Of a stretch of DNA of 48,953 bases, positions 8,785-16,360 are shown in pieces. The stretch's first letter is position 1. Each line of letters opens with the position of its first letter. Below the pieces are notes generated by a model, which was given only the letters and a program-made list of their open reading frames with translations, was not told where the DNA came from and searched no databases. A program made the translations under genes and the position numbers. Source of the DNA: Bacteroidales bacterium (GTDB lineage Bacteria; Bacteroidota; Bacteroidia; Bacteroidales; P3); contig JAFRRK010000083.1 of assembly GCA_017428115.1 (NCBI GenBank), positions 1 to 48,953 of the forward strand. Reading direction: 5' to 3'.

Positions 8785-8958
8785 TTGGTTCCTTCGCAAC
8801 CGTCGCTTTCTCGCCTCGGCATAGTGCAAACACTGCGTGATTTGCCCTCTGCACTCGGCTTATCGAAAACGTTGGTTTCTTCGCAACCGTCGTTTTCTCG
8901 CCTCGGCATAGTGCAAACACTGCGTGATTTGCCCTCTGCACTCGGCTTATCGAAAACG
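8785..8958. repeat. Two tandem 87-bp repeats
   Basis: Units 8785-8871 and 8872-8958 differ at two positions. Each contains CTCGGCATAGTGCAAACACT and GCACTCGGCTTATCGAAAAC. Because 87 is a multiple of three, spurious reading frames stay open through it on both strands. The unit looks like a dispersed Bacteroidales repeat; its role is unknown. Confidence 0.85.
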
Positions 8959-8961
8959 ATG

Positions 8962-9151
8962 ATAGGGTTTTGCCACCTCAAATATATCATCGGCCACTGA
9001 AAAAAGTTGATAGTTGAAAATTGAATGTGTTAATGCATTAATGTGTTAATGCGTTAGTCGATTTAGGAATTAACGCATTCAATTTTTTCCGCTTTCCTCA
9101 AAGTAGTGGTGCCATATAGTATGTAATGTGTTGTATATCTTTCTTTTCATA
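8962..9151. repeat. 190-bp direct repeat, copy B
   Basis: Partner of 7577-7766 with no gaps and about 13 differences. It starts 3 bp after the tandem 87-bp repeats and ends in the decayed ATPase start codon at 9150. A minus-strand TATATTTG box at 8979-8986 faces the antitoxin gene. Confidence 0.9.
9079..9150 (-). pseudogene. Decayed ATPase gene start, copy B
   Basis: From ATG at 9150 the minus strand reads MKRKIYNTLHTI followed by WHHYFEESGKN and a stop, 23 codons in all. The start looks like an AAA ATPase of the kind encoded next door, but no Walker motifs follow. Its promoter is intact (TATATTTG on the minus strand, 9178-9185). It may therefore still be transcribed as a short peptide or an RNA. 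Internal deletion of a once complete gene is the simplest reading. Confidence 0.45.
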
Positions 9152-9161
9152 ATGTAATTGC

Positions 9162-9246
9162 ACCAAATTAGTTTTTGCAAATATACGGATTTTACACCAA
9201 ATACAACTTTTGGGCAGTGTCTTTTTTTTACCAAATATGGGTTTTG
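9162..9246. repeat. Phased triple repeat array 2 (34-bp period)
   Basis: ACCAAAT begins at 9162, 9196 and 9230, exactly 34 bp apart. Each is followed after about 5 bases by TTTTG. The array sits at the same distance from repeat copy B as array 1 does from copy A, but has a different repeat sequence. The first unit overlaps the predicted start of transcription. GTGCAACA follows at 9275-9282. Confidence 0.75.
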
Positions 9247-9356
9247 TTCCATTCTTCTTGTGCCACTTTTCTTGGTGCAACACAACACAGTGATACGTGC
9301 GATACGTGGAGATGTTACACAAAATCTGACGAATTGGCAGAGGTCACTCTATTACG

Positions 9357-10697
9357 TTAGGCTCCTTTCTTTATGATATTCTCCATATTTCCCACCATAT
9401 AGAATGGTAGGCTGAATAGTCTGAAACGTTTGCCACCAATAATAGTGGCGAGGTCGTCTTCACGATATTCGCCCGACCACACCCTTACCGCTATATCCAC
9501 ACTGCTGTTGTCGATAAAGGAATGCAGCGAGCGTAGATGCGAATCAGCACCCGACTTTACCTCTATAGGTATGACCTTGCCATCCATCTGCCACACAAAA
9601 TCCACTTCGGCACTGTTGCCACCCTTTCCCCGTCTCCAAAAGGCTCGTCGTTGGCTTATGCGGTCGTTCAACGTAAGGAGTTCCTGTGCCACTATATGCT
9701 CCGCTACCCGACCACGCCAAGTGTCCATCAGGTCGTGTGCATGTATTATTTCACCACGGATGTCGGCAGCATGGTTCACCAATCCAGTATCAAGCCATAT
9801 TAGTTTCGGTTGTCGTCTCATTTCAGTCATGATGGGGGCATCGGTATGTGTGGTTGGATATACCAGCTCCAACAGCATGGCCTTTTGCAACAGGTGGAAA
9901 GCCTCGCCGACCTCTTTTGCCTTGTAGTTGGATCCGGCAAATCCCGTCAGGGTCACAGTCTTACCAGCCATTAACCATCCATGTTCAAGGATGAATCGTA
10001 CTGTGTCGGACAGTTTGTTGTTACGTACATATTTTTCTACGTCGTCGCGGTAGGCCTGAAGCAAGGTCTCGTAGATGTCGTCTATCGCCATGAGGTCCCG
10101 TGTGTCGGCATATCGTTGCACCACTTCGGGCATGCCGCCCACCACCATATATTGGCTGAATAGAGACATCAGCCGACTATGCAACACCCGGCTGCCCACA
10201 GTGTCATACATTATTTCTATAAGATTATCCTGCCCCAAGGCTCCCACAAATTCGGCAAAAGAACATGGCCTTACCGGCAGATACTGCACACGCCCCACTG
10301 GGAAAGATGTGTTTAGGTCTACTACATTCTCTAACAGAGAGCCCGCTGCTACAACATACAGCTCTGGATGCTCCTCATAGAAATAGCGTAGCATGGCAAC
10401 GGCTTTGGGCGAATTCTGTATCTCATCGATGAATAGCAACGTATCGCCGTCTCGGCGTACCATGCCATTTCGGGCAAACAGAAGACCGATACGGTCGTCA
10501 AGAGGCATCTCGGTCTCGAACACTCGTTGTGTCTCAGGACTCTCTAAATTCACATAAAGATAGTTCTCATACGTCTGCCCGAATTCGTTTACCAAAGTTG
10601 TCTTTCCTACCTGACGTGCCCCACGTAGAATGAGCGGCTTACGGTTTTTGCTCTTACGCCATTCGTTCAAGCTATTGATTATGATTCTTTTAAACAT
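9357..10697 (-). CDS. AAA ATPase with DUF4143-type C-terminal domain
   Basis: The ATG at 10697 is chosen because an in-frame TTG at 10724 lies inside the -7 promoter box; this gives 446 residues starting MFKRIIINSLNEW. Walker A is GARQVGKTT near residue 26 and Walker B is TLLFIDEIQ near residue 85. The C-terminal half ends in a PD-(D/E)XK-like pattern, AEVDFVW then IPIEVKSG. This family is abundant in Bacteroidales and its cellular role is not established. Three 16-bp repeats spaced by exactly 33 bp lie just upstream. Two decayed relatives of the same promoter arrangement lie at 7.8 and 9.2 kb. DNA binding or self-regulation is inference. Confidence 0.85.
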   Translation of the reverse strand: MFKRIIINSLNEWRKSKNRKPLILRGARQVGKTTLVNEFGQTYENYLYVNLESPETQRVFETEMPLDDRIGLLFARNGMVRRDGDTLLFIDEIQNSPKAVAMLRYFYEEHPELYVVAAGSLLENVVDLNTSFPVGRVQYLPVRPCSFAEFVGALGQDNLIEIMYDTVGSRVLHSRLMSLFSQYMVVGGMPEVVQRYADTRDLMAIDDIYETLLQAYRDDVEKYVRNNKLSDTVRFILEHGWLMAGKTVTLTGFAGSNYKAKEVGEAFHLLQKAMLLELVYPTTHTDAPIMTEMRRQPKLIWLDTGLVNHAADIRGEIIHAHDLMDTWRGRVAEHIVAQELLTLNDRISQRRAFWRRGKGGNSAEVDFVWQMDGKVIPIEVKSGADSHLRSLHSFIDNSSVDIAVRVWSGEYREDDLATIIGGKRFRLFSLPFYMVGNMENIIKKGA

Positions 10698-10720
10698 TGA
10701 TATTTGTGTTTTTATCTTCT

Positions 10721-10729
10721 GCAAATATA
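10721..10729 (-). promoter_or_regulatory. -7 box of the ATPase gene
   Basis: The minus strand reads TATATTTGC, a good TAnnTTTG match. Transcription would begin near 10715, about 18 nt before the ATG at 10697. The nearest upstream repeat of array 3 covers the expected -33 region. Confidence 0.7.
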
Positions 10730-10742
10730 CGAAAAATAATCT

Positions 10743-10824
10743 ATTCGGTAAGATACTTTATTAAAAAATAGACTCATTCGGTAAGATACTTCGTTAAATA
10801 AACAGACAATTCGGTAAGATACTT
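10743..10824. repeat. Phased triple repeat array 3 (33-bp period), upstream of the intact ATPase
   Basis: ATTCGGTAAGATACTT occurs at 10743-10758, 10776-10791 and 10809-10824, identical in all three copies and exactly 33 bp apart. The 17-bp spacers differ. GTGCAACA follows at 10826-10833, as after arrays 1 and 2. Position upstream of the promoter suggests operator or activator sites. Confidence 0.95.
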
Positions 10825-10900
10825 TGTGCAACACTTATTAATTCGTAAATTCGTGAGTCTTTGATGCATCAAGTACTAACACATTAACGCATTAACGCAT

Positions 10901-12172
10901 TCAATTGTTTGTTGTAAAACTTCTTTCCTCGCCGTACACCGTGCCGGTGGCGTTGGTGGCGTAGGCTCGGTAGTGGTATGTGGTGCTGGGGGTGAGGGCG
11001 GTGAGGTGGCTGACGAAGGTTCCTGTGCCGCTGCCGTCGGTGGTATGCGGGCTGGCAGTGGTGGGATTTGGGGTGGTGCTGTAGCAGACTCCACGCTGGA
11101 TGACGGTATAGCCGCCGTCGGCAGTGACATCGCCACCACATACTGCGCTGGTGGCTGTGACAGCGGTGGCGGATGAAGTGACAACCGTCGGGAGCCCGCT
11201 GGGCGTGGTGACGGTGAGCTGATTGCCATAGACGGTGCCGTTGGCATTGGTGGCGTAGGCACGCAGATAGTAGGTGGATGATGGCTGCAAGCCTGAGAGG
11301 GTGCTGACAAAGGTGCCTGTGCCACTACCGTCGACGGTGTGGAGATTGCTCACCGTAGGCTCGGGCGACATGCTCCAGCATACGCCACGGGCGGTGACAG
11401 TGAAACCGCCATCAGCGGTTACGGTGCCACCACATTGCGCTGTGCCACCACCAAGGAGCGTGACCTCGGCAGCAGTGAGCACAGTGGGCAGGCCGCTGAG
11501 GGTGGTGAAGGAGTGCTGTAGGCCATAGGCGGTGCCGACACCGTTGGTGGCGTAGGCCCGCACATAATAAAGGGTGCCGGGCTGTAGGCTGGTGGCGGTG
11601 GCGGAGAAGTTGCCCAAGGTGCCGCCTACAGAGACTGTGCCGTCGGCAAGGGTGGGATACTGCAATGTGCTGTAGACAAAGCCTCGGCTTATGATGGCGG
11701 AGCGGTTGTCGTCCGTGACACTGCCCGAGAAGGTGGCTGTGGTGGCTCCTATGGCATTGGCTGGCACAGAGTCGGTATGCACCTCGGGCAGGCCGGGGCC
11801 ATCGACATAGAGCACGCCGAGGTCGTATTCCATACGGCCAAAGCCGTGGTCGGGCACATCGGCGGTGCAGCCGATATAGAGCGAGTCGGCACTGACCACC
11901 ACTTGGCAGCCACGCGACTGCCGCTCGGCAGTGAGCGGGAGGCGGAACGAGCCATCGGCGGCGGTGGTGGTTGTTGAGAGGGTGGCGTCGTTACAGACCA
12001 ACTGCACCGTCAGCCCGCCAACAGGCTGCTGTGAGGCACGCTCCAGCACAAGGCCTTTCACCGTGCCCTCGGTGTAGATGCCTTCCTGCTCGAGGTCGCG
12101 GACACAAGAGGAGAGGAGTAATGCAATCAGAGTGATAATTAAGTATAGAGAATTGAGCGTTATTCTTCGCAT
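10901..12172 (-). CDS. Lipoprotein with carboxypeptidase-regulatory-like and Fn3-like domains
   Basis: This 423-residue protein begins with a lipoprotein signal ending in the lipobox LLSSC, so it is probably attached to the outer membrane. Residues of about 40-110 look like a carboxypeptidase-regulatory/CnaB-like fold (VKGLVLERASQQPVGG). Three similar repeats of about 90 residues follow, each with patterns such as RGVCWS and YYLRAYATNANGTVYG, resembling fibronectin type III domains of Bacteroidales surface lipoproteins. It is the last gene of the operon that starts with the ECF sigma gene, 4 nt after its neighbour. The specific partner is unknown. Confidence 0.8.
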   Translation of the reverse strand: MRRITLNSLYLIITLIALLLSSCVRDLEQEGIYTEGTVKGLVLERASQQPVGGLTVQLVCNDATLSTTTTAADGSFRLPLTAERQSRGCQVVVSADSLYIGCTADVPDHGFGRMEYDLGVLYVDGPGLPEVHTDSVPANAIGATTATFSGSVTDDNRSAIISRGFVYSTLQYPTLADGTVSVGGTLGNFSATATSLQPGTLYYVRAYATNGVGTAYGLQHSFTTLSGLPTVLTAAEVTLLGGGTAQCGGTVTADGGFTVTARGVCWSMSPEPTVSNLHTVDGSGTGTFVSTLSGLQPSSTYYLRAYATNANGTVYGNQLTVTTPSGLPTVVTSSATAVTATSAVCGGDVTADGGYTVIQRGVCYSTTPNPTTASPHTTDGSGTGTFVSHLTALTPSTTYHYRAYATNATGTVYGEERSFTTNN

Positions 12173-12176
12173 AAAA

Positions 12177-12992
12177 TCAGAAGTTTAAGGTAAGGGAAAG
12201 TGAGGGCATAGGGCCACTATGCGTGGGGATGGCTGAAGGGGCGAGGGTGAGACCTGTAGAACGGCGGGGCTGCATGGAATAGGCACGGTAGAGGTTGAAG
12301 AGGTATAGCACTGCCGCGCCACCCCAAGCAATGTAGGAGGCGGTGCGGAAAGTGTTGTAGCGGTTTTGCGCCGCATTCCAGTCGTCGTAAGAGGTGGAGG
12401 CGCCCAGCAGCATCTCTAACTGCTGCTGTGCCATATAATAGCTGTAAGCACCCCCACCCACAAAGAGCAGTTGGCCGGTGAGGGTGAGCCAACCCTCGGC
12501 ATGATAGCCCTTGCCCATCTGCCCCAACCCCGGCACCACGAGGCTCTTGGCCAAGGATGTCCAGTTGTTCACCTCGCCATAGCGGGGCAGGGCCTCCCAT
12601 TGGGGTTGGACGTTGCCGCTGGCCGCCACCTGGCAGAGCAGCCAGACACGGTAGGTGCCGTCGCGCAGCTGTTCGTCGTATTGGTCCACCTTGTTGATGG
12701 GGACATTATACTGGCTACTGAGGGTCTGGTAGTCGCTGCCACCGGCAAGGGCCTTGTCGACAGTCTGGGCGTCGAAGGGGCGGCCCAGACGGTTGGCGGT
12801 GTTCTGCATGACGCGGAGGAGGGCCTGGTTGTGCGCCTCGGTGAGGGTAGACCCTTCGCCTGCCTCGCGTACATAGAGGTAGGTGCTGTTGCCCGGACGG
12901 GGCAGTTCGTTCATCCAAGGCGGTAGCCGCTTGGCACCCCAAGCGGCTACATTTGCCAAAATCAATAAGATGAAAAATAAGGGATGTTTCAT
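12177..12992 (-). CDS. DUF5683-like membrane protein
   Basis: This 271-residue protein has a signal peptide and an N-terminal region (to about residue 150) with an LPP20-like pattern of an early NSTYLYVREAGEGST segment and AHNQALLRVMQ helix. Its C-terminal half carries PGLGQMGKGYHAEGW, a signature of the DUF5683 family, with two hydrophobic segments around residues 165-185 and 215-235. The LPP20-like part matches its neighbour's theme, which suggests the two proteins work together in the envelope. Function is not known. Confidence 0.65.
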   Translation of the reverse strand: MKHPLFFILLILANVAAWGAKRLPPWMNELPRPGNSTYLYVREAGEGSTLTEAHNQALLRVMQNTANRLGRPFDAQTVDKALAGGSDYQTLSSQYNVPINKVDQYDEQLRDGTYRVWLLCQVAASGNVQPQWEALPRYGEVNNWTSLAKSLVVPGLGQMGKGYHAEGWLTLTGQLLFVGGGAYSYYMAQQQLEMLLGASTSYDDWNAAQNRYNTFRTASYIAWGGAAVLYLFNLYRAYSMQPRRSTGLTLAPSAIPTHSGPMPSLSLTLNF

Positions 12993-13023
12993 GAGGGAAT
13001 CATTTAGTGAGGCAGAAGGAATC

Positions 13024-13593
13024 TCAATTCCCGTTGTATTGTTTCAGATACTCTTCGGCCCACTTGCGGAACTGGTCGCGATGGAACATACCCTCCAGCT
13101 TCTGGTCGCCACTGAGGGCTGTGGCCATATTCTCGGCCATTTCCTTCTTGGAGATGCGGATGGCGATGTGGCTTTGGTAGGTGCCGTTGGGTGTCTGGTA
13201 CATCTTCTCGCACACCTGCTCGGCATCGTTGAGGAGACGCTCGATAACGTTCACCACCTCGCGCTCGGCGATACGCTGCACGTCGTCCATCTGTGCACCA
13301 CCCGCCTGGGTGCGCACATAGTCGGAGGCAAGACCACGAGCCAGACCGCCCAGTTTGGCATTGATCATACTCTTGGCTGCGTTGAGGGCTGCCAGGCGGG
13401 CATTCTGCATGTTTACATTCTCGCCTACACCCATGCCGCCAAAATAGTCTTGGCTGTCCTGTCCATACATGGCGCAGGGGAGTTCCACTTCGCGGTTGCC
13501 CAGCTGTTCCTGGGTGACGACATTTTTGTTGCTGCGGCAGGCTCCGAAGAGCATCACGGCTGCCATAGTCAGATAGATAATTGTACGTTTCAT
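13024..13593 (-). CDS. LPP20-family lipoprotein
   Basis: The 189-residue product starts with a lipoprotein signal peptide and lipobox LFGAC. The mature part has the LPP20-like arrangement FGGMGVGENVNMQNARLAAL, an Ala-rich helix typical of this envelope family, then a second domain with ISKKEMAEN. It is probably anchored in the outer membrane facing the periplasm. It lies between the transglutaminase-like gene (50 nt upstream) and the DUF5683-like gene in the same operon. Confidence 0.7.
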   Translation of the reverse strand: MKRTIIYLTMAAVMLFGACRSNKNVVTQEQLGNREVELPCAMYGQDSQDYFGGMGVGENVNMQNARLAALNAAKSMINAKLGGLARGLASDYVRTQAGGAQMDDVQRIAEREVVNVIERLLNDAEQVCEKMYQTPNGTYQSHIAIRISKKEMAENMATALSGDQKLEGMFHRDQFRKWAEEYLKQYNGN

Positions 13594-13644
13594 AGTGTTT
13601 ATAAAGATTAATGTTTAATTAATTCAGGGATTTGACAATAGGTA

Positions 13645-15105
13645 TTATAGGGCAATCACGTTGGCCTTCTTATGGCGGTATTTGCGGCTGAGGTCGCCCA
13701 CTGAGGCACCAATGTAGGTAGGGTCGCAGACGGTGAAGCGTTTGCCCTGGATATCGAGGTGGTGGCCTTTGGCTTTAGAGCCAGGTATATTGACTGCTGT
13801 GGCGACGTGGTCGTCATACTCAAGCAGCACCACCTCGTAGCCGAGCAAATTCTTGACGATGCGGGCGAAGAGGATGGCACGGTCCTCGCAATCGTTGGCA
13901 GGATAGTAGAAGTTTTCTTCGCAGAAAAAGTTCTTCTCCCGACCGAATTGCCTGCTGTCGGTTTGATAGGCGAAGCCTTGTTGCATGAATAAAAGCAGGG
14001 TGTTCAGTGCGGTGGCCTCATTCTGACCTTTCACTAGGGGGCGTAGCTGGCGTTCGATGGCGGCGGCGAAAGCCTCTTCCATGGCGGCTGTGGCATAGAT
14101 GGCAAGCTCGGTGGGAGGATATCCGGCATAGAAATCCATGAGGGGTTGATTGACGTGAAACTCGACAGTGTGGCTGCCCAGCGTGGTTTTGTAAGCTGTG
14201 GCAGACAAGGCACCACCCAGGCGGGGAGAGTAGGAGAGATGCAAATCGACAGGGCGGTCGGCATGAGCCATCTGGCGGTCGTAGGTATAGATGCGCCCCT
14301 TGTGTGGCAGATTGCCGAAGAGATAATAGCGAAGATTGTCGATCTCTACGTAAGGGGTCTCGTAGACATGGTTGGCGGTATGGACGAGCATGACAAGGTG
14401 GTCGCCCATGCGGCCGACACGGGCATTGTAGTGCAGGGCATCCAGCAGAAAGACGGAGAGCACCGCCTGCTCATTAGGACGGTCGGGGAGGACGGTGGTG
14501 GCGAGATGGCGTATGAGGTCGAAAAAGCCCCAATCGTTGAGGTAGAGGTTGCGACGCTGTTGGTCGAGCGAGGCAACACATTGGTCGGCATGGCATTCAA
14601 GAAGTTTTTTCCAATAGTGAGCCACCTGGCGTTCGCGGATGTTGGAGAGCTTGATGTCGGCCACCTTGTCGGGGAAAGCAATGTTGAGCATTCGCCCATA
14701 AAAGGTTACGGAATAGTTTTGCAATGGGGTGGCGACGCTGGTGGCTGGAAGGGTGAAATCCTGACTCTCGGCTTCCTGCAGGGTGTTCAAATCGCCATAT
14801 TGTATGAGCTGGTCGATTTTGAGGGTGTCGTCGTTAATCAAAGTGTCGAGCTGGGGCTGGATGACAGGTTTGCTGTCGACGGGGAATAGTTCCCCTTGGA
14901 AGAGTTGGTACTCGGTCCAGAGATGTTCGAGATAGCGCACAAACTCGTCATGGATAGAGTCGGCAAAGCGCGACATCTCCATCTGCTTCTGCTGGCGGTA
15001 GCTGTCGGGCACCACCTGTGCATGGGCTGAATTGAGAATTGAGAATGGAGCGTTGAGAATTAAACCCACGCAAACAAACAATATGCCATGTAGTTTCTTC
15101 TTCAT
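13645..15105 (-). CDS. Secreted transglutaminase-like protein
   Basis: The 486-residue product has a signal peptide ending near AHA. A transglutaminase-like (papain fold) catalytic core is visible near the C-terminus: Cys in NDCEDRAILFARI, His in YDDHVATAV and Asp in VCDPTYIGA. The order and spacing fit a Cys-His-Asp triad. The roughly 380 residues before it are unassigned. It probably acts in the periplasm or envelope, as a peptidase or crosslinking enzyme. Its ATG overlaps the stop of the anti-sigma-like gene by 4 nt, linking it to the sigma system. Confidence 0.7.
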   Translation of the reverse strand: MKKKLHGILFVCVGLILNAPFSILNSAHAQVVPDSYRQQKQMEMSRFADSIHDEFVRYLEHLWTEYQLFQGELFPVDSKPVIQPQLDTLINDDTLKIDQLIQYGDLNTLQEAESQDFTLPATSVATPLQNYSVTFYGRMLNIAFPDKVADIKLSNIRERQVAHYWKKLLECHADQCVASLDQQRRNLYLNDWGFFDLIRHLATTVLPDRPNEQAVLSVFLLDALHYNARVGRMGDHLVMLVHTANHVYETPYVEIDNLRYYLFGNLPHKGRIYTYDRQMAHADRPVDLHLSYSPRLGGALSATAYKTTLGSHTVEFHVNQPLMDFYAGYPPTELAIYATAAMEEAFAAAIERQLRPLVKGQNEATALNTLLLFMQQGFAYQTDSRQFGREKNFFCEENFYYPANDCEDRAILFARIVKNLLGYEVVLLEYDDHVATAVNIPGSKAKGHHLDIQGKRFTVCDPTYIGASVGDLSRKYRHKKANVIAL

Positions 15106-15449
15106 AAGCGGTCCTCCATGCCCGTGGGGGTGATACTATCAATCTCGGCGTATGAGGGTGCTGATTCAACGGCGATGCCGCTTGTAGACATATTGCCATG
15201 CCATAGGCTAAAACCTATGCCAATAATCAGAGCCACAGAGGCTGCGGCAGAGATGGCCGGCCAAAGGGGGCGGAGACGTTTCTTGGGTTTGTGTGGAGCG
15301 AACTGCTCGACAGCAGCCGTCATGGCCAGCAGGTCGTCGACACGTTCATCTTGTTCAGACAGATAGGCCAGCACTGCCTCCATCTCCTGTGGGGTGGCTG
15401 TACCGTTGAGATAGCGGGCTATCGTCTCGTCGGACACATTAGTTTGCAT
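15102..15449 (-). CDS. Anti-sigma-factor-like single-pass membrane protein
   Basis: This 115-residue protein has a soluble N-terminal helical region (MQTNVSDETIARYLNGTAT..EMEAVLAYL) typical of anti-sigma domains, then one membrane segment near residues 63-82 (LWPAISAAASVALIIGIGF) and a short outside tail. It lacks a zinc-binding HxxxCxxC motif. Its gene overlaps the ECF sigma gene by 11 nt and the transglutaminase-like gene by 4 nt. It probably holds the sigma factor at the membrane until a signal arrives. Confidence 0.7.
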   Translation of the reverse strand: MQTNVSDETIARYLNGTATPQEMEAVLAYLSEQDERVDDLLAMTAAVEQFAPHKPKKRLRPLWPAISAAASVALIIGIGFSLWHGNMSTSGIAVESAPSYAEIDSITPTGMEDRL

Positions 15450-16017
15450 AATCCTTCAAATGTTTTTGAATCAATCGGGCCAGCGCACGACGCTTGATGT
15501 TATAGAGATTGTCAACCGTAACCTGGAAGCGGTCGGCCACCCTCTGCGGCTCCTCGTCGTGGAGCAGTAGGGCGGTCAGTATCTCGCGGTCGCGCTGAGG
15601 TTCCAGTTTGGCCAATCCCCGTTGTATGTCCATCATGATATGGTTCATCTGAGTCGTACCTGAGTTAAACAATTCTTGGTCTTCTAAATTGGTAATAGGG
15701 ATTTGGCGGCGGGAATCTATCATGCGAGCAGAAAAATCCTTGAAGAACCGATAAGAAACCACTGAGAGCCAACGGTCGAAAGGAAGAGAAGAATCGTAGC
15801 GGCGCAGCCGTGCCCAATCACCGTCACTGAGGTAGAGGTACAGCTCCTGCACCAAATCGTCCACCGGGACATTGGGGGCGGCCTTCATGGCATTGAAGCG
15901 CAGGAGACGGCGGAAACGGTCGTAGAGCAAGCACGCTAAGGCTCGCTCATCGTTAGCCATGAGGTCGGCCACTAACTGCTGGTCAGAGATGTAGTGATAT
16001 TTGGCAAGGAGCTTCAT
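15439..16017 (-). CDS. ECF-type RNA polymerase sigma factor
   Basis: The 192-residue form starts at ATG 16017 (MKLLAKYHY); a TTG 18 nt upstream is possible but less likely. Region 2 is visible as VDDLVQELYLYLSDGDWARLRRYD followed by FDRWLSVVSYRFFKDF. Region 4 follows as LEPQRDREILTALLLHDEEP plus VTVDNLYNIKRRALARL. It should direct RNA polymerase to envelope-related promoters, including perhaps its own operon. It is the first gene of a six-gene run, with a structured leader in front. Confidence 0.85.
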   Translation of the reverse strand: MKLLAKYHYISDQQLVADLMANDERALACLLYDRFRRLLRFNAMKAAPNVPVDDLVQELYLYLSDGDWARLRRYDSSLPFDRWLSVVSYRFFKDFSARMIDSRRQIPITNLEDQELFNSGTTQMNHIMMDIQRGLAKLEPQRDREILTALLLHDEEPQRVADRFQVTVDNLYNIKRRALARLIQKHLKDYAN

Positions 16018-16064
16018 CGGGCATGGAGTATGCAAATAAAATAGCGTGGAACGTAACTCTGTCA

Positions 16065-16185
16065 GGTATCCAGGGTTTCCACGCCCTCCAAGTCTAACAA
16101 GTCATTCCACGCCGATGCACGGCGTTTCGTCGACCTATTCTTGACTTGGTGCTCCTTAAAGAGCAAGTGTGGAAATTTGGATACC
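16065..16185 (-). ncRNA. Candidate structured leader RNA of the ECF sigma operon
   Basis: Read on the minus strand, several nested complementary pairs occur in order: GGTATCCA (16178-16185) with TGGATACC (16065-16072), TTTCCAC with GTGGAAA, and CCAAGTC with GACTTGG. Two local hairpins lie inside: TGCTC/GAGCA, and ACGCCG/CGGCGT around a TGCAT loop. The region lies between the predicted promoter and the ATG at 16017, ending about 47 nt before it. This looks like a conserved regulatory leader but matches no family I recognise. Confidence 0.55.
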
Positions 16186-16270
16186 AAGAATAGCACGAAT
16201 CGCTATTGTATGTGTTTATTTACCTATTCTATCGTTTTTTACATATCAAATACTATTTTAAATAACAAGT

Positions 16271-16279
16271 GCAAATATA
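16271..16279 (-). promoter_or_regulatory. -7 box of the ECF sigma operon
   Basis: The minus strand reads TATATTTGC. Transcription would begin near 16264, giving a leader of about 250 nt that contains the self-complementary region at 16065-16185. Confidence 0.6.
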
Positions 16280-16360
16280 CACTTTTTTTTCGGAACGGAC
16301 AGTAGAAGATGTGCTGATATGTTTTTTTAGAGGATAGGCATAACCCTATCGTTATTGTAA

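Noticed and set aside
8424-8990. 188-codon minus-strand frame over the 87-bp tandem repeats
   Set aside because: Its repeated SVCTMPRRE segment comes from the DNA repeat and it runs antisense to the antitoxin gene.
10698-10724. Nine-residue longer ATPase from TTG 10724
   Set aside because: The TTG is part of the TATATTTG promoter box, so it would not be in the mRNA.
16065-16185. Hammerhead ribozyme
   Set aside because: A GAAAC next to a stem is present, but there is no CUGANGA core and no valid cleavage triplet.
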